DNA of 64,000 nucleotides, from positions 62,001 to 126,000 of the forward strand of contig JAZDFC010000039.1 in assembly GCA_043808235.1 (NCBI GenBank), in the 5' to 3' direction. The number at the start of each line of letters is the position of its first letter. Positions within the stretch are counted from its first letter, which is position 1. The position numbers and the translations under genes are program-made. The notes under the pieces were generated by a model. That model saw nothing but the letters and a program-made list of their open reading frames with translations, was not told the DNA's origin and did no database searches. This DNA comes from JAZDFC01 sp043808235 (lineage in GTDB: Bacteria > Bacteroidota > Ignavibacteria > Ignavibacteriales > Melioribacteraceae). Below, one piece after another: positions 49,717 through 58,823 of the stretch.

Positions 49717-50958
49717 ATGAAAAAATTTGTATTGTTTTTCCTACTTAGTATTTCCATTAATGCACAGACAACCTTGCAAACAGTAAATTTTGAAACAGCG
49801 GGGAGCGGGTATACTATCACTGGCGAGATTGTTCCTGCTTCATCAGCTTGTTGGGCAAGAACCGATGGAACTGTAATTAGCCCGGATGATGCATTTACTA
49901 ATAAACAAGGAACCTATTACTTTTATGGTGAAAACACAGACTCCCCTCTCAATAACCAAGCTCCGGTTTATGTGACTTTGAATTCAATTGATGCATCGCT
50001 TTACACGGATTTTTCTATTAAATTATTAGTTGCAGGCAACAACGATATATTTTCAGGTTATGAGGGAGGAGAATATCTTAGGATACAATATGCGTTCAAT
50101 GGCGGTAGTTTTACAACATTGGCGCAATATATCCCATCAGCCATAGACATTAAATACTTGACAGAGGATGCAAATGCTGACGGCACAGTTGATGGAGCCA
50201 ATCTTAGCCCCGCCTTTACCGAATTTACTTATAATATTCCGGGAACAGGTAATTCCTTACAAATTAGAATAATGGCAAATATTGATCAGGGCGGCGAGGA
50301 GGTTGGTTTTGATAACATACGGGTTATCGGCGGTGCACTACTTCCCGTAGAGCTTACATCCTTTACCGCATCGTCAACAAATAATAATGTTCAATTAAAC
50401 TGGCAAACCGCAACTGAAGTGAATAATTACGGGTTTGAAATAGAGCGTTCAACAAACCTCCAAGGTTTACCGGGCGAAAATAATACAGCAAACCTTGGAG
50501 GTTTTTCTTCCATCGGTTTTGTTGAGGGACATGGCAACAGCAATTCAACAAAAGAATATTCGTTTGTTGATAAAGATGTTTTAGACGGAAGTTACCTGTA
50601 TCGATTAAAACAGATAGACACCGACGGTTCATTCACATATTCAAAAGAGATTACCGTAAAGACTCGCCCCGGCGGGTCATTACCAAATGAGTTCGCCTTA
50701 TACCAAAACTACCCGAACCCGTTCAACCCGACCACAACAATAAAATATTCCATCCCGGCAGTAGAGACGCCATATATGGCGTCTTTACGAGTCTACGATG
50801 TACTTGGCAATGAAGTCGCGGTATTGGTAAATGAAACAAAAGAACCGGGAGTATATGAGGTTGAATTTAACGCAAGCGGACTTTCCAGTGGGATATATTT
50901 CTATAAAATTGTCCACGGAAATTATTCCGATATTAGAAAAATGATATTACTACGATAA
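49717..50958 (+). CDS. T9SS-sorted secreted protein with in-frame repeat inserts
   Basis: A 413-residue exported protein. The signal peptide (MKKFVLFFLLSISINAQ) is followed by a jelly-roll-like adhesion domain (about 20-205) and a beta-rich linker domain (VELTSFTASSTNNNVQLNWQ; EVNNYGFEIERS) seen in many FCB proteins. The T9SS type A sorting domain (LYQNYPNPFNPTTTIKYSIP; YDVLGNEVAVLV; SSGIYFYKI) ends it. Two DNA repeats lie in frame inside the gene: one encodes part of the linker (TNLQGLPGENNTANLGG), the other lies in the sorting domain (VETPYMASL), where related domains have about three fewer residues. Both keep the frame, so the protein is likely made. The ligand is unknown. Confidence 0.85.
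   Translation: MKKFVLFFLLSISINAQTTLQTVNFETAGSGYTITGEIVPASSACWARTDGTVISPDDAFTNKQGTYYFYGENTDSPLNNQAPVYVTLNSIDASLYTDFSIKLLVAGNNDIFSGYEGGEYLRIQYAFNGGSFTTLAQYIPSAIDIKYLTEDANADGTVDGANLSPAFTEFTYNIPGTGNSLQIRIMANIDQGGEEVGFDNIRVIGGALLPVELTSFTASSTNNNVQLNWQTATEVNNYGFEIERSTNLQGLPGENNTANLGGFSSIGFVEGHGNSNSTKEYSFVDKDVLDGSYLYRLKQIDTDGSFTYSKEITVKTRPGGSLPNEFALYQNYPNPFNPTTTIKYSIPAVETPYMASLRVYDVLGNEVAVLVNETKEPGVYEVEFNASGLSSGIYFYKIVHGNYSDIRKMILLR
50454..50504. repeat. In-frame inverted-repeat insert in coding sequence
   Basis: AAACCTCCAAGGTTT (50454-50468) and AAACCTTGGAGGTTT (50490-50504) are perfect 15-bp arms around a 21-bp spacer. The 51-bp unit keeps the reading frame and encodes 17 residues between the 'FEIERS' and 'IGFVEGHG' parts of a linker domain. 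Confidence 0.85.
50761..50788. repeat. In-frame palindrome in T9SS sorting domain
   Basis: GTAGAGACGCCAT (50761-50773), AT, ATGGCGTCTTTAC (50776-50788) is a 13-bp-arm palindrome with one G-T mismatch. Its GTAGAG ends resemble the GTAGAGCG start of the MITE-like palindromes. It encodes VETPYMASL. Confidence 0.8.
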
Positions 50959-50986
50959 TGTTGACCTATAACTAAGCTTTTTACCA

Positions 50987-51012
50987 GTCCGTCTGCCGGC
51001 GCCGGGCGGACA
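50987..51012 (+). terminator. GC-rich hairpin after T9SS cargo gene
   Basis: GTCCGTCTGCCGGC and its near-complement GCCGGGCGGAC form an imperfect GC-rich stem 29 bp after the stop, much richer in GC than its surroundings. It may terminate the gene or be a REP-like element. The following 250 bp, to the porter gene, hold no gene; I saw only AT-rich sequence and a 32-codon frame too weak to call. Confidence 0.5.
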
Positions 51013-51262
51013 GGTGAAAAGACACACACTATATACCAATCATGTCAAAAAAGAAAAACATTAGCGAAGATGGATTCTTTTTTACCTGACATCTTTTGAT
51101 TATTTTTCTAAAAAGTAATCCTAACCGTATGGATAAGTTAGTAATAACGGGAAAGATAGTTAAATAAAAAAATGTTTGAACATCAAAAAGCATTCGAATC
51201 AAACCATAAAGCTCCCGGATTAATAGCTCTCCACATTCATTTCATTTTCAACCGGATTAAAA

Positions 51263-52585
51263 ATGAATAACTTAAAAATACTTTATTGGTCAATCGTTGT
51301 TGCTCTTGCAGGATTCTTATTTGGATTTGATACCGTAGTAATTTCGGGAGCGGAGAAACAACTGCAGCAATTGTGGCATACATCGGATCTATTCCACGGA
51401 CTGGCAATAATGTCGATGGCGCTTTGGGGAACGGTAATCGGAGCCATGTTTGGATCGATCCCTACAAATAAATTAGGCAGAAAGAAAACATTAATAATAA
51501 TCGGAGTTCTGTACTTTATTTCGGCGCTCGGTAATGCGTTTTCGATTGGACCGATTAGTTTTGCATTTTTTAGATTTATCGGCGGACTCGGAATTGGCGC
51601 ATCAACAATAGCGGCGCCGGCTTATGTATCCGAAATTGCACCGGCAAAAAATCGCGGCAAGTTGGTGGCGCTTTATCAATTCAATATTGTTTTCGGGATA
51701 CTTATCGCATTCACATCAAATTATTTTTTACAGGATATTGGTGAGGATGCATGGCGGTGGATGCTGGGTGTTGAAACAATTCCAGCCCTAATTTATACAA
51801 TTCTTGTTTTTGGCGTGCCGGAAAGCCCGCGCTGGCTGCTTGAATATAGAAACGACAAAGAGAAAGCAAAAAGAATTTTGAAACAAACGAACCCGGATTC
51901 GGATATTGAACAGGAGATTGCGGCGATAGAAAATGAAAAATCACACGAGGAAACTTCAGAAAATATTTTCATGAAAAAATATAGAGTGCCTTTGATGCTC
52001 GCTTTCTTCATTGCTTTCTTCAACCAGTTTTCGGGCATCAATGCGTTTTTATATTATGCGCCGAGAATTTTTGAGTTGGCCGGGTTGGAGAAATCGGCAT
52101 CCTTCCTCAGCAGTATCGGTATTGGATTTATCAATTTGATTTTCACCCTGGTCGGAATTTCATTGATAGACAAATACGGCAGAAAAACACTAATGTACAT
52201 TGGTTCCGTCGGTTATATAATATCACTCGGTTTGGTATCGGTTGCATTTTTATTGTCGTGGAAAGGAATATTTGTCCCTCTGTTTTTCTTTCTGTTTATC
52301 GCTGCCCATGCGATCGGGCAGGGCGCGGTTATTTGGGTTTTCATCTCCGAATTATTCCCGAATAAATTACGCGCTGCAGGACAATCATTCGGTTCTTCGG
52401 TACATTGGGTTCTGGCGGCATTGATACCTTCTTTTATTCCGTTTCTCTTTAGGGAAATTGGGACGGCGATTGTATTTGCCGTCTTCTGCGTTATGATGAT
52501 TTGCCAGTTGATCTGGGTGATATTTAAAATGCCAGAAACCAAGGGACAAACACTTGAGAACTTAGCGGGAAAATTTTCTAAATAA
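51263..52585 (+). CDS. MFS sugar porter
   Basis: A 440-residue 12-helix transporter of the sugar-porter branch of the major facilitator superfamily. Landmarks are LFGFDTVVISGAE in helix 1, NKLGRKKTLI in loop 2-3, PAYVSEIAPAKNRGKLVALYQ and PESPRWLLEYRNDKEKA after helix 6, the duplicated DKYGRKTLM, and PETKGQTLENL at the end. Family members import monosaccharides by proton symport or facilitated diffusion. It lies beside a GH30 glycosidase gene on the opposite strand, so it may take up glucose or xylose that such enzymes release; this is inference. An in-frame TAA of a short upstream frame overlaps its start. Confidence 0.93.
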   Translation: MNNLKILYWSIVVALAGFLFGFDTVVISGAEKQLQQLWHTSDLFHGLAIMSMALWGTVIGAMFGSIPTNKLGRKKTLIIIGVLYFISALGNAFSIGPISFAFFRFIGGLGIGASTIAAPAYVSEIAPAKNRGKLVALYQFNIVFGILIAFTSNYFLQDIGEDAWRWMLGVETIPALIYTILVFGVPESPRWLLEYRNDKEKAKRILKQTNPDSDIEQEIAAIENEKSHEETSENIFMKKYRVPLMLAFFIAFFNQFSGINAFLYYAPRIFELAGLEKSASFLSSIGIGFINLIFTLVGISLIDKYGRKTLMYIGSVGYIISLGLVSVAFLLSWKGIFVPLFFFLFIAAHAIGQGAVIWVFISELFPNKLRAAGQSFGSSVHWVLAALIPSFIPFLFREIGTAIVFAVFCVMMICQLIWVIFKMPETKGQTLENLAGKFSK

Positions 52586-52627
52586 AAAGTTGGGTTTGTC
52601 TGTTTGATAACCATCAATCCCCAATTC

Positions 52628-54052
52628 TTAATAAACTAAGGTTTGTATCGCATGCGGCGGTATTGTTACACTAACCGCATTTGAATCAACATATAGTTTA
52701 TATGTAATTTTCAAATCACTTTGATTCATTACAACTGTCGCGATCCTTCCGTTTTCATTTACAAATGATGTTGACAAAAGATGACTTCTGCTTGGTGCGG
52801 TACTTATGCGTTTCGCTCCAGGACGAATAAATTTTGAGAAATGACCGATGTAATAATAAGAAGGTGTGTAAATTAATTCACCGGTTTGCAAGTCTGCATG
52901 CACCGGGGCAAAGCAGAAATTGCCAACATGATTCGGTCCGCCGGTTTCATCCAACAAAATATTCCAATCAGTCCAGGCAACCGTTCCGTTATTGAAATCA
53001 TTTATCATCGAGCGTCCGTATTTTTCACCGTTCGCCCAAAATTGATATCGTGCTGCGTTAAAGCTTTCGGCACATCCCTCTGTGAAAATCAAATGTTTGT
53101 CGGGATATGCTTCGTGAACCGCGGCGAGATTATCGAACATCGGCTGCCCGCCCGCCCAGGTTTCGTACCAGTGAAACCCGATTCCCCACGCATACTTTGC
53201 CGCGTCGGGGTCATCCATTATTGTGTTCACACGGTGATTTATCAAATCGCGGTTGTGGTCCCACACAATTATTTTTTTATCGCCGAGACCTTCGCGCGCC
53301 ATAATCGGACCGAGATAATTTTTCAAGAAATCGCGTTCATCTTCGGCAGTATAAATACATGATTCCCATGTTTGTGTTGCCATCGGTTCGTTCTGCAACG
53401 AGATTCCCCACATCGGCATTCCGTCGCTTTCATAAGCTTTAATAAATTTAGTATAATACATTGCCCATGATTCGAAAAACTCAGGCAGCAGTTTTCCGCC
53501 GCGAAGCATGTTGTTTGTGCTTTTCATAAATGCAGGCGGACTCCACGGACTCGCGTACAACATTAGTTTTCCACCGGCGGTCTCCGTAGCTTTTTTAATC
53601 AAAGGGATTTTGAATTGCTTATCGTGTTCGATACTGAATGTTTTCAAATCCTTGTCGCCTTCTTCAACATAAGTATAACTGCCGCTGCTGAAATCACAAC
53701 TGTGAATATTTGTCCGCGCTAATGTATAGCCGATTCCGTTATCTTTATCATAATAAGCTTTCAAAAATTCTTTCTGTTTTGTATCGGAAAGTTTTGCGAA
53801 TACTTCCGCGGATGCATCGGTAATTGCACCGCCAAAACCAAGGAATGTTTGAAAAGTTTTATTGGGATTGACGAAAACACAAATCTCCGTTTCCAAAGGC
53901 TGAACGGCTTTTGTGAATGTTAAGTTATCTGTTAAAGTTAATCTTAGGTCGGTGCTGTCGGCTGTTGTGTAAACAACAACTTGTTTTCCGCTTTGCGCAA
54001 AACAAATAATTGCTGTTAAAAATAATATCGGGATGATTAATTTATTCTTCAT
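52628..54052 (-). CDS. Glycoside hydrolase family 30 (glucosylceramidase-like)
   Basis: A 474-residue secreted GH30 enzyme. A signal peptide (MKNKLIIPILFLTAIICFAQ) is followed by the TIM barrel with GFGGAITDAS and ASPWSPPAFMKS. The acid/base is Glu222 in LQNEPMATQTWESC, the nucleophile Glu325 in FTEGCAES. A C-terminal beta-sandwich (SYYYIGHFSKFIRPGAKRI) completes the two-domain fold. GH30 enzymes include beta-glucosylceramidases, beta-1,6-glucanases and xylanases. The PMATQTWESC segment resembles the GH30_1/3 branch, so beta-glucoside or beta-1,6-glucan is likely. Its 3' end converges with the sugar porter gene. Confidence 0.9.
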   Translation of the reverse strand: MKNKLIIPILFLTAIICFAQSGKQVVVYTTADSTDLRLTLTDNLTFTKAVQPLETEICVFVNPNKTFQTFLGFGGAITDASAEVFAKLSDTKQKEFLKAYYDKDNGIGYTLARTNIHSCDFSSGSYTYVEEGDKDLKTFSIEHDKQFKIPLIKKATETAGGKLMLYASPWSPPAFMKSTNNMLRGGKLLPEFFESWAMYYTKFIKAYESDGMPMWGISLQNEPMATQTWESCIYTAEDERDFLKNYLGPIMAREGLGDKKIIVWDHNRDLINHRVNTIMDDPDAAKYAWGIGFHWYETWAGGQPMFDNLAAVHEAYPDKHLIFTEGCAESFNAARYQFWANGEKYGRSMINDFNNGTVAWTDWNILLDETGGPNHVGNFCFAPVHADLQTGELIYTPSYYYIGHFSKFIRPGAKRISTAPSRSHLLSTSFVNENGRIATVVMNQSDLKITYKLYVDSNAVSVTIPPHAIQTLVY

Positions 54053-54124
54053 GTGACTCTCTGTTTTTTGAATGTAAAAATAAGGAATGGACGAGTTGAA
54101 AACCTGTTTAATTTTATTCGGAAT

Positions 54125-54281
54125 TTATTCTCTCTTTTTCAATTTTCGATTTGAAGCCGGCGGTAAAAAATTACTGCCGCTAACAACCGGTTTGCCTGTT
54201 TTCTCCTCGAGTTCAAGCCTTGCGCCTTTGGCAATGTTGCCGCCTTTTTTGCTTGCGATATTTAAAGTTTTATTATATTAA
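54125..54281 (-). pseudogene. 3'-end remnant of a BRO-family gene
   Basis: The stretch 54136-54257 is nearly identical to the 3' end of the BRO-family gene at 61107-61949, with one base difference across about 122 bp. In the minus-strand frame it reads ASKKGGNIAKGARLELEE... to SNRKLKKRE and stop. Before that, N-K-T, also present in the intact gene, is followed by three extra residues, then an upstream stop. So only about the last 50 codons remain. The rest of the 402-bp gap between the GH30 and PEGA genes (54053-54454) has no gene; AT-rich DNA only. Confidence 0.85.
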
Positions 54282-54454
54282 GTAGCATAAAGAATGAAGT
54301 AGTAATTTAAAAATTCGTATTGATTTTTAACTTGTATTGTAAGATTTTTATATGTGTTGTTGTTTTATTATAGGAAATATCGGTCTTAATAAGTAGCTGT
54401 TTCACGTTTCTTAAGAATAACTCCTATACTCTTTTTCTAAATAGGAACAAGCTT

Positions 54455-56350
54455 GTGAAGAAATTCAGCATCAGTATTATTTGTTTAGCCCCCATGTTTT
54501 TTATTAATCTAAATGCACAAGATATTTCCGAAATGCGAGTTTTGTACATGGGCGAGTTTTTACCATATGAAATCATTGCCGTAGACAATGTGGATGCAAA
54601 CGGAAAAGTCTGCGCCGGACTAATCGTCGCTAGTGATCTTACTGATTTGAGTTACGATTCTAATGATGGCATAATTAAATTTAATAAAAGACCCGGTGCC
54701 GATTTACTTTACCTCTCTCCTAATGAAAGAGTTGTAACGATTTATAAAACCGGATTCATTGCTCTTAAAATAATTCTAGATGATTATGGGATAAATTTAG
54801 AGTCAGGTAAAGTTTGGCAAATCAAAATAACAGGCGATAAAAAAAACGAAAAAATCCCTGTAACGATTATTACTAATGTAGAGAATACCAGAGTAATCAT
54901 TGATAATGATGACAAAGGCCATGAAAAAACTCATTGGCTTACGATAGGGAAACATATACTGGTAATTGTAAATTCTGGTTATGATACAATAAAAACCCAA
55001 ATTGAGGTAAACAAGAAAAACATATATTTCAAATATGACATGGTGAAATTAACTCCCTTAAAATATACAATCCTAACCGAACCGAAAGGGGCCATAGTAT
55101 TTATTAACAACTCGATTAAGGGGAAAAGTGATTATCAGGATTTTGAATTTCCTGGCAAGTATCAATTAAAACTCACTAAACCAGAGCATCTTGATTTAAA
55201 TGCCGATATTGAAATAACTAATACTCAGGATAACATATTTATTTTTAATCTGACAAAAAATAGAGGGCTATTAAAGCTAAATATTATCCCAAATGATGCT
55301 GAAGTAAAATTAGATGGTGAAAGTGTAAGTGAAATGGAAATCGAACTTCCTCCTAAAAGTTATGAAATCGAAATCTCACGAATTGGATATTATACAATAA
55401 AGGACACTATAGAAGTAAAACTCGGCGAAATACTTACAGAAAACCACACTCTTGAAAAAAGCACAAGCGAGTTAAACCTTACAATTGAACCGGCCGATGC
55501 TAAAGTAACAATCAACAAAAAAGACTACACTTGTCAGAAAGTGATAGATATGGTTCCCGGTAACTACTTAATAGAAATTGAGAAAGAGGGATATAGAAAA
55601 ATTGAAGAAGTTATTTCGCTTGAATTACGGCAGACCCTATCTAAAACTTTTACCCTGCAACCAAGAACCGGCTCGTTACAATATACAGTAAAACCAATTG
55701 ACGCAAAAATAGAATTAAGAAAAAAGGGCGCGGTTGTTAAAAACTGGGAAGGCGCTAATTTTTTGAATGATTTGATGGTGGGTGAATATATAATAATTGT
55801 TTATTTACATGGTAGAACAACTGAAAAAAAAATCACTATCTCAGAAAATTCAATTACAGTTATTGATATGGTATTAGAACTAACAGAATTACAAGGCGAG
55901 ATTTTTGTAACAGTTACTCCTGATGAAGCCTCGAATTCCGAGATTTTTGTTAATAAAGAAAGCAAGGGTTTTGCACCGCTGACAATTTCTCTGTTGCCTG
56001 GATATTATAAAATTACTGCAAAAAAACCAGATTTTCCCGATGCTTTTCAAAACATTAATGTGGCAGAAAAAAGCAAACAAAATATTTCGTTAAACATGGT
56101 AAAAACAGGTAATGATTCAAAGACGTTGAATTGGATTACAACTGGGTCAACTTTAGTAGGTGGAGTTCTGGCAACGTATTTCTATTTAGATTCAAAAGAT
56201 AATTTTAACAAATACAACGCTGCAACCACCCAGTCTGCAGCAATAGATTATAAAAGTAAAACTGAAAATTCTACTAGGTTCTTTAATATAACTTTATCCC
56301 TGAGTACTGTGGCCCTTGTAGCTTCCGTTGTTTTATGGATCATTAATTAA
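54455..56350 (+). CDS. PEGA-domain envelope protein
   Basis: A 631-residue protein starting at GTG. A signal peptide (KKFSISIICLAPMFFINLNAQ) is followed by about five PEGA-type beta domains, each with a pattern like P-x-D/N-A-x-V-x-I/L-x-N/D-x-K followed by PGxYxI-x-I-x-K-x-G-Y (for example PADAKVTINKK and PGNYLIEIEKEGY). Two hydrophobic helices lie near the C-terminus (WITTGSTLVGGVLATYFYL; STVALVASVVLWIIN). PEGA domains are found in envelope and surface-layer-associated proteins. The gene is 20 bp upstream of the FISUMP gene and likely shares its transcript. No enzymatic residues are evident. Confidence 0.85.
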   Translation: MKKFSISIICLAPMFFINLNAQDISEMRVLYMGEFLPYEIIAVDNVDANGKVCAGLIVASDLTDLSYDSNDGIIKFNKRPGADLLYLSPNERVVTIYKTGFIALKIILDDYGINLESGKVWQIKITGDKKNEKIPVTIITNVENTRVIIDNDDKGHEKTHWLTIGKHILVIVNSGYDTIKTQIEVNKKNIYFKYDMVKLTPLKYTILTEPKGAIVFINNSIKGKSDYQDFEFPGKYQLKLTKPEHLDLNADIEITNTQDNIFIFNLTKNRGLLKLNIIPNDAEVKLDGESVSEMEIELPPKSYEIEISRIGYYTIKDTIEVKLGEILTENHTLEKSTSELNLTIEPADAKVTINKKDYTCQKVIDMVPGNYLIEIEKEGYRKIEEVISLELRQTLSKTFTLQPRTGSLQYTVKPIDAKIELRKKGAVVKNWEGANFLNDLMVGEYIIIVYLHGRTTEKKITISENSITVIDMVLELTELQGEIFVTVTPDEASNSEIFVNKESKGFAPLTISLLPGYYKITAKKPDFPDAFQNINVAEKSKQNISLNMVKTGNDSKTLNWITTGSTLVGGVLATYFYLDSKDNFNKYNAATTQSAAIDYKSKTENSTRFFNITLSLSTVALVASVVLWIIN

Positions 56351-56369
56351 TTTTATGATTGAGACATAA

Positions 56370-58787
56370 ATGAAAAGGTGTTTTCAATTGTTTTTTATAA
56401 GTATTTCTCTGAGTAGTTGCCTAAACTTTGATTTTAATAATCCGGTTGAAACCAGAATATCTCCAAGCGCTCCTATATTATTGTCACCCATATACAATTC
56501 AATTAATCAACCAATCATGCCAACACTTTCCTGGAATTCAAGCAGTGAAGCCACAAGCTACACGTTGCAAGCATCCACGAATAATACGTTCTCCAGTTTT
56601 GTGTATAACCAAAGTGGATTAACGAGAACGAACCAGCAAATAAGTGAACTAGCTAATAGTACACAGTATTATTGGCGAGTGAGTGCGAGTAACAGTTATG
56701 GAGCATCCGATTGGTCAAGCGTTTGGAGTTTTACGACGGCTTCCGGAGGAGTTGCGCCGGAGATTCCGATACTTTCATCACCGATAAATATAGCAACCAA
56801 TGTAGCAATCCCCCCCTCATTAAATTGGAATTCAAGCAGCGGAGCAACGAGTTACACGTTACAAGTCTCTACGAATAATACGTTCTCAAGTTTTATTTAT
56901 AACCATGGCGGATTAACTGGAACGAGCCAGCAAATAAGTGAACTGGCCAATAGCACACAATATTATTGGCGGTTGAACGCAAGTAACAATTTCGGAACTT
57001 CGGATTGGTCCAACGTTTGGAGTTTTACGACGGCTTCCGGAGGAGTTGCGCCGGAGATTCCGATACTTTCATCACCGATAAATAAAGCAACTAATGTAGC
57101 AATCCCCCCCTCATTAAATTGGAATTCAAGCAGCGGAGCAACGAGTTACACGTTACAAGTCTCTACGAATAATACGTTCTCAAGTTTTGTTTATAACCAA
57201 AGTGGATTAACGGGAACTAGCCACCAAATAAGCGGACTGGCTAATAGTACGCAATATTATTGGCGAGTAAGTGCGAGTAACAGTTACGGAACATCAGACT
57301 GGTCGACAGGTTGGAACTTTACAACATCTTCTGCTGGAGTCGCCCCTGATATACCAATTCTGTCTTCACCAGCAACAAACACAACAGAAATTCCAGTACC
57401 ACCAACTTTATTCTGGAATCAAAGCAATAATACAGAAAGTTATTCATTACAGGTATCAGCCAACGGTTCTTTTACTAGCATTGTTTTCGATGGAAACGGG
57501 CTGACAAGTACAAGTCAATTAATTTCTGGCTTGAAGTATTCTACTAAATATTATTGGCATATCAAAGCGGCAAATAGTTTTGGATTCTCGGCGTGGTCAA
57601 CGACGTGGAATTTCACCACTATAGGAATAGCACCGCAACCACCAATATTGTCATCACCGGCAAATAACTCAACGGACATATCGACATCACCGACACTAAG
57701 CTGGTTTTCAAGTTCAGGCGCGACCGGATATATATTACAAGTATCAGAGAGTAATACATTCTCTACTTTTATCTATAATGCCGATGTGGGGAATGTAGTA
57801 ATTAAACCCATAACGGGATTAAATAACACAGTAAAATATTATTGGAGAATGAAGGCAACAAATGCTTATGGTTCTTCCGATTGGTCGACAGCATGGAATT
57901 TTATAACAATGGAGAAAGTACCAGAGTCTCCGATACTTTCGTCACCAGCAAATAACTCGACAGATGTTTTAATTTCGCCATCACTTTCATGGAATGCGAG
58001 CAATGGTGCGACGAGTTACACTTTGCAGGTATCGGCAAGCAGTACATTCTCAAGTCCAATTTATGATGGTGGCGTTGGAAGTGTACTGAATAAACAAATA
58101 TTGGGGCTAAGTAATTCTACAAAATATTATTGGAGAGTGAGTGCATTAAATAATTATGGAACATCAAATTGGTCTGCTGTTTGGAATTTTACCACGGAAG
58201 GTGGAATGGGCTACCCTTGCCCGGGAACACCAACAATAAACCATGAAGGGAAAACATACAACACGGTACAAATTAAAGACCAATGCTGGTTAAAAGAAAA
58301 TCTTAATGTTGGAACTATGATAGACACTTTAAGTGATCAAACAAATAACGGTGTTATTGAGAAATATTGCTATCTTAATAACACGTCTTATTGCGATAGC
58401 TACGGCGGATTTTATCAATGGGACGAAGCAATGGCATATACTGCAGCACCGGGTACACGAGGTATATGTCCAAGCGGTTGGCATATACCTTATTACGAAG
58501 AGCTCCAAACATTAACAACTAATTCGGGTGGTGGAAATGCACTTAAAGCAATTGGCCAAGGAACCGGTTATGGTGCAGGAACAAATACAAGTGGATTTTC
58601 CGCGTTGTTAGCCGGAAGTAATGGAAGATCTTATGGTTTCGGTCTCTATGCTTACTTTTGGAGTTTTACAGCTGAAACTGATGCTGGTTTCGCATACTTC
58701 ATTGAGTTGCGGTATCAAGATTCCTATATTGCGTTCGCCTTCGGACAATATTCTGCGGGGTTTAGTGTTAGATGTTTGAAGGATTAA
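56370..58787 (+). CDS. Fibronectin III-repeat/FISUMP lipoprotein
   Basis: An 805-residue surface lipoprotein: lipobox LSSC, with the lipidated Cys at residue 17. Six fibronectin type III-like units of about 98 residues follow, each with W-N/S-S-S-x-A-T-S-Y-T-L-Q-V-S and Y-Y-W-R-V-x-A-x-N-x-Y-G-x-S-x-W-S. Units 2 and 3 are almost identical at DNA level. The C-terminal ~190 residues are a FISUMP (Fibrobacter major paralogous) domain: TVQIKDQCWLKENLNVGTMI and GICPSGWHIPYYEELQ. Such proteins occur on the outer surface in FCB and Fibrobacter species and are thought to bind cell walls or substrates. It follows the PEGA gene directly. A C7 run occurs in both units 2 and 3. Confidence 0.88.
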   Translation: MKRCFQLFFISISLSSCLNFDFNNPVETRISPSAPILLSPIYNSINQPIMPTLSWNSSSEATSYTLQASTNNTFSSFVYNQSGLTRTNQQISELANSTQYYWRVSASNSYGASDWSSVWSFTTASGGVAPEIPILSSPINIATNVAIPPSLNWNSSSGATSYTLQVSTNNTFSSFIYNHGGLTGTSQQISELANSTQYYWRLNASNNFGTSDWSNVWSFTTASGGVAPEIPILSSPINKATNVAIPPSLNWNSSSGATSYTLQVSTNNTFSSFVYNQSGLTGTSHQISGLANSTQYYWRVSASNSYGTSDWSTGWNFTTSSAGVAPDIPILSSPATNTTEIPVPPTLFWNQSNNTESYSLQVSANGSFTSIVFDGNGLTSTSQLISGLKYSTKYYWHIKAANSFGFSAWSTTWNFTTIGIAPQPPILSSPANNSTDISTSPTLSWFSSSGATGYILQVSESNTFSTFIYNADVGNVVIKPITGLNNTVKYYWRMKATNAYGSSDWSTAWNFITMEKVPESPILSSPANNSTDVLISPSLSWNASNGATSYTLQVSASSTFSSPIYDGGVGSVLNKQILGLSNSTKYYWRVSALNNYGTSNWSAVWNFTTEGGMGYPCPGTPTINHEGKTYNTVQIKDQCWLKENLNVGTMIDTLSDQTNNGVIEKYCYLNNTSYCDSYGGFYQWDEAMAYTAAPGTRGICPSGWHIPYYEELQTLTTNSGGGNALKAIGQGTGYGAGTNTSGFSALLAGSNGRSYGFGLYAYFWSFTAETDAGFAYFIELRYQDSYIAFAFGQYSAGFSVRCLKD

Positions 58788-58823
58788 ATATGTAAAATCG
58801 AAAAGATACTAAGGGAGTTTGAA

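Noticed and set aside
49446..49748. A 100-codon frame covering the end of the nucleotidyltransferase gene and the start of the next gene
   Set aside because: It overlaps two well-supported genes in another frame and has no start context.
51172..51270. A 32-codon frame whose stop overlaps the start of the MFS porter gene, as a leader peptide would
   Set aside because: No ribosome-binding site and no sequence features; the overlap may be chance.
56370..58200. Regularly repeated DNA that could suggest a CRISPR-like array
   Set aside because: The repeats are 294 bp, coding, and correspond to fibronectin III domains; there are no short spacers.
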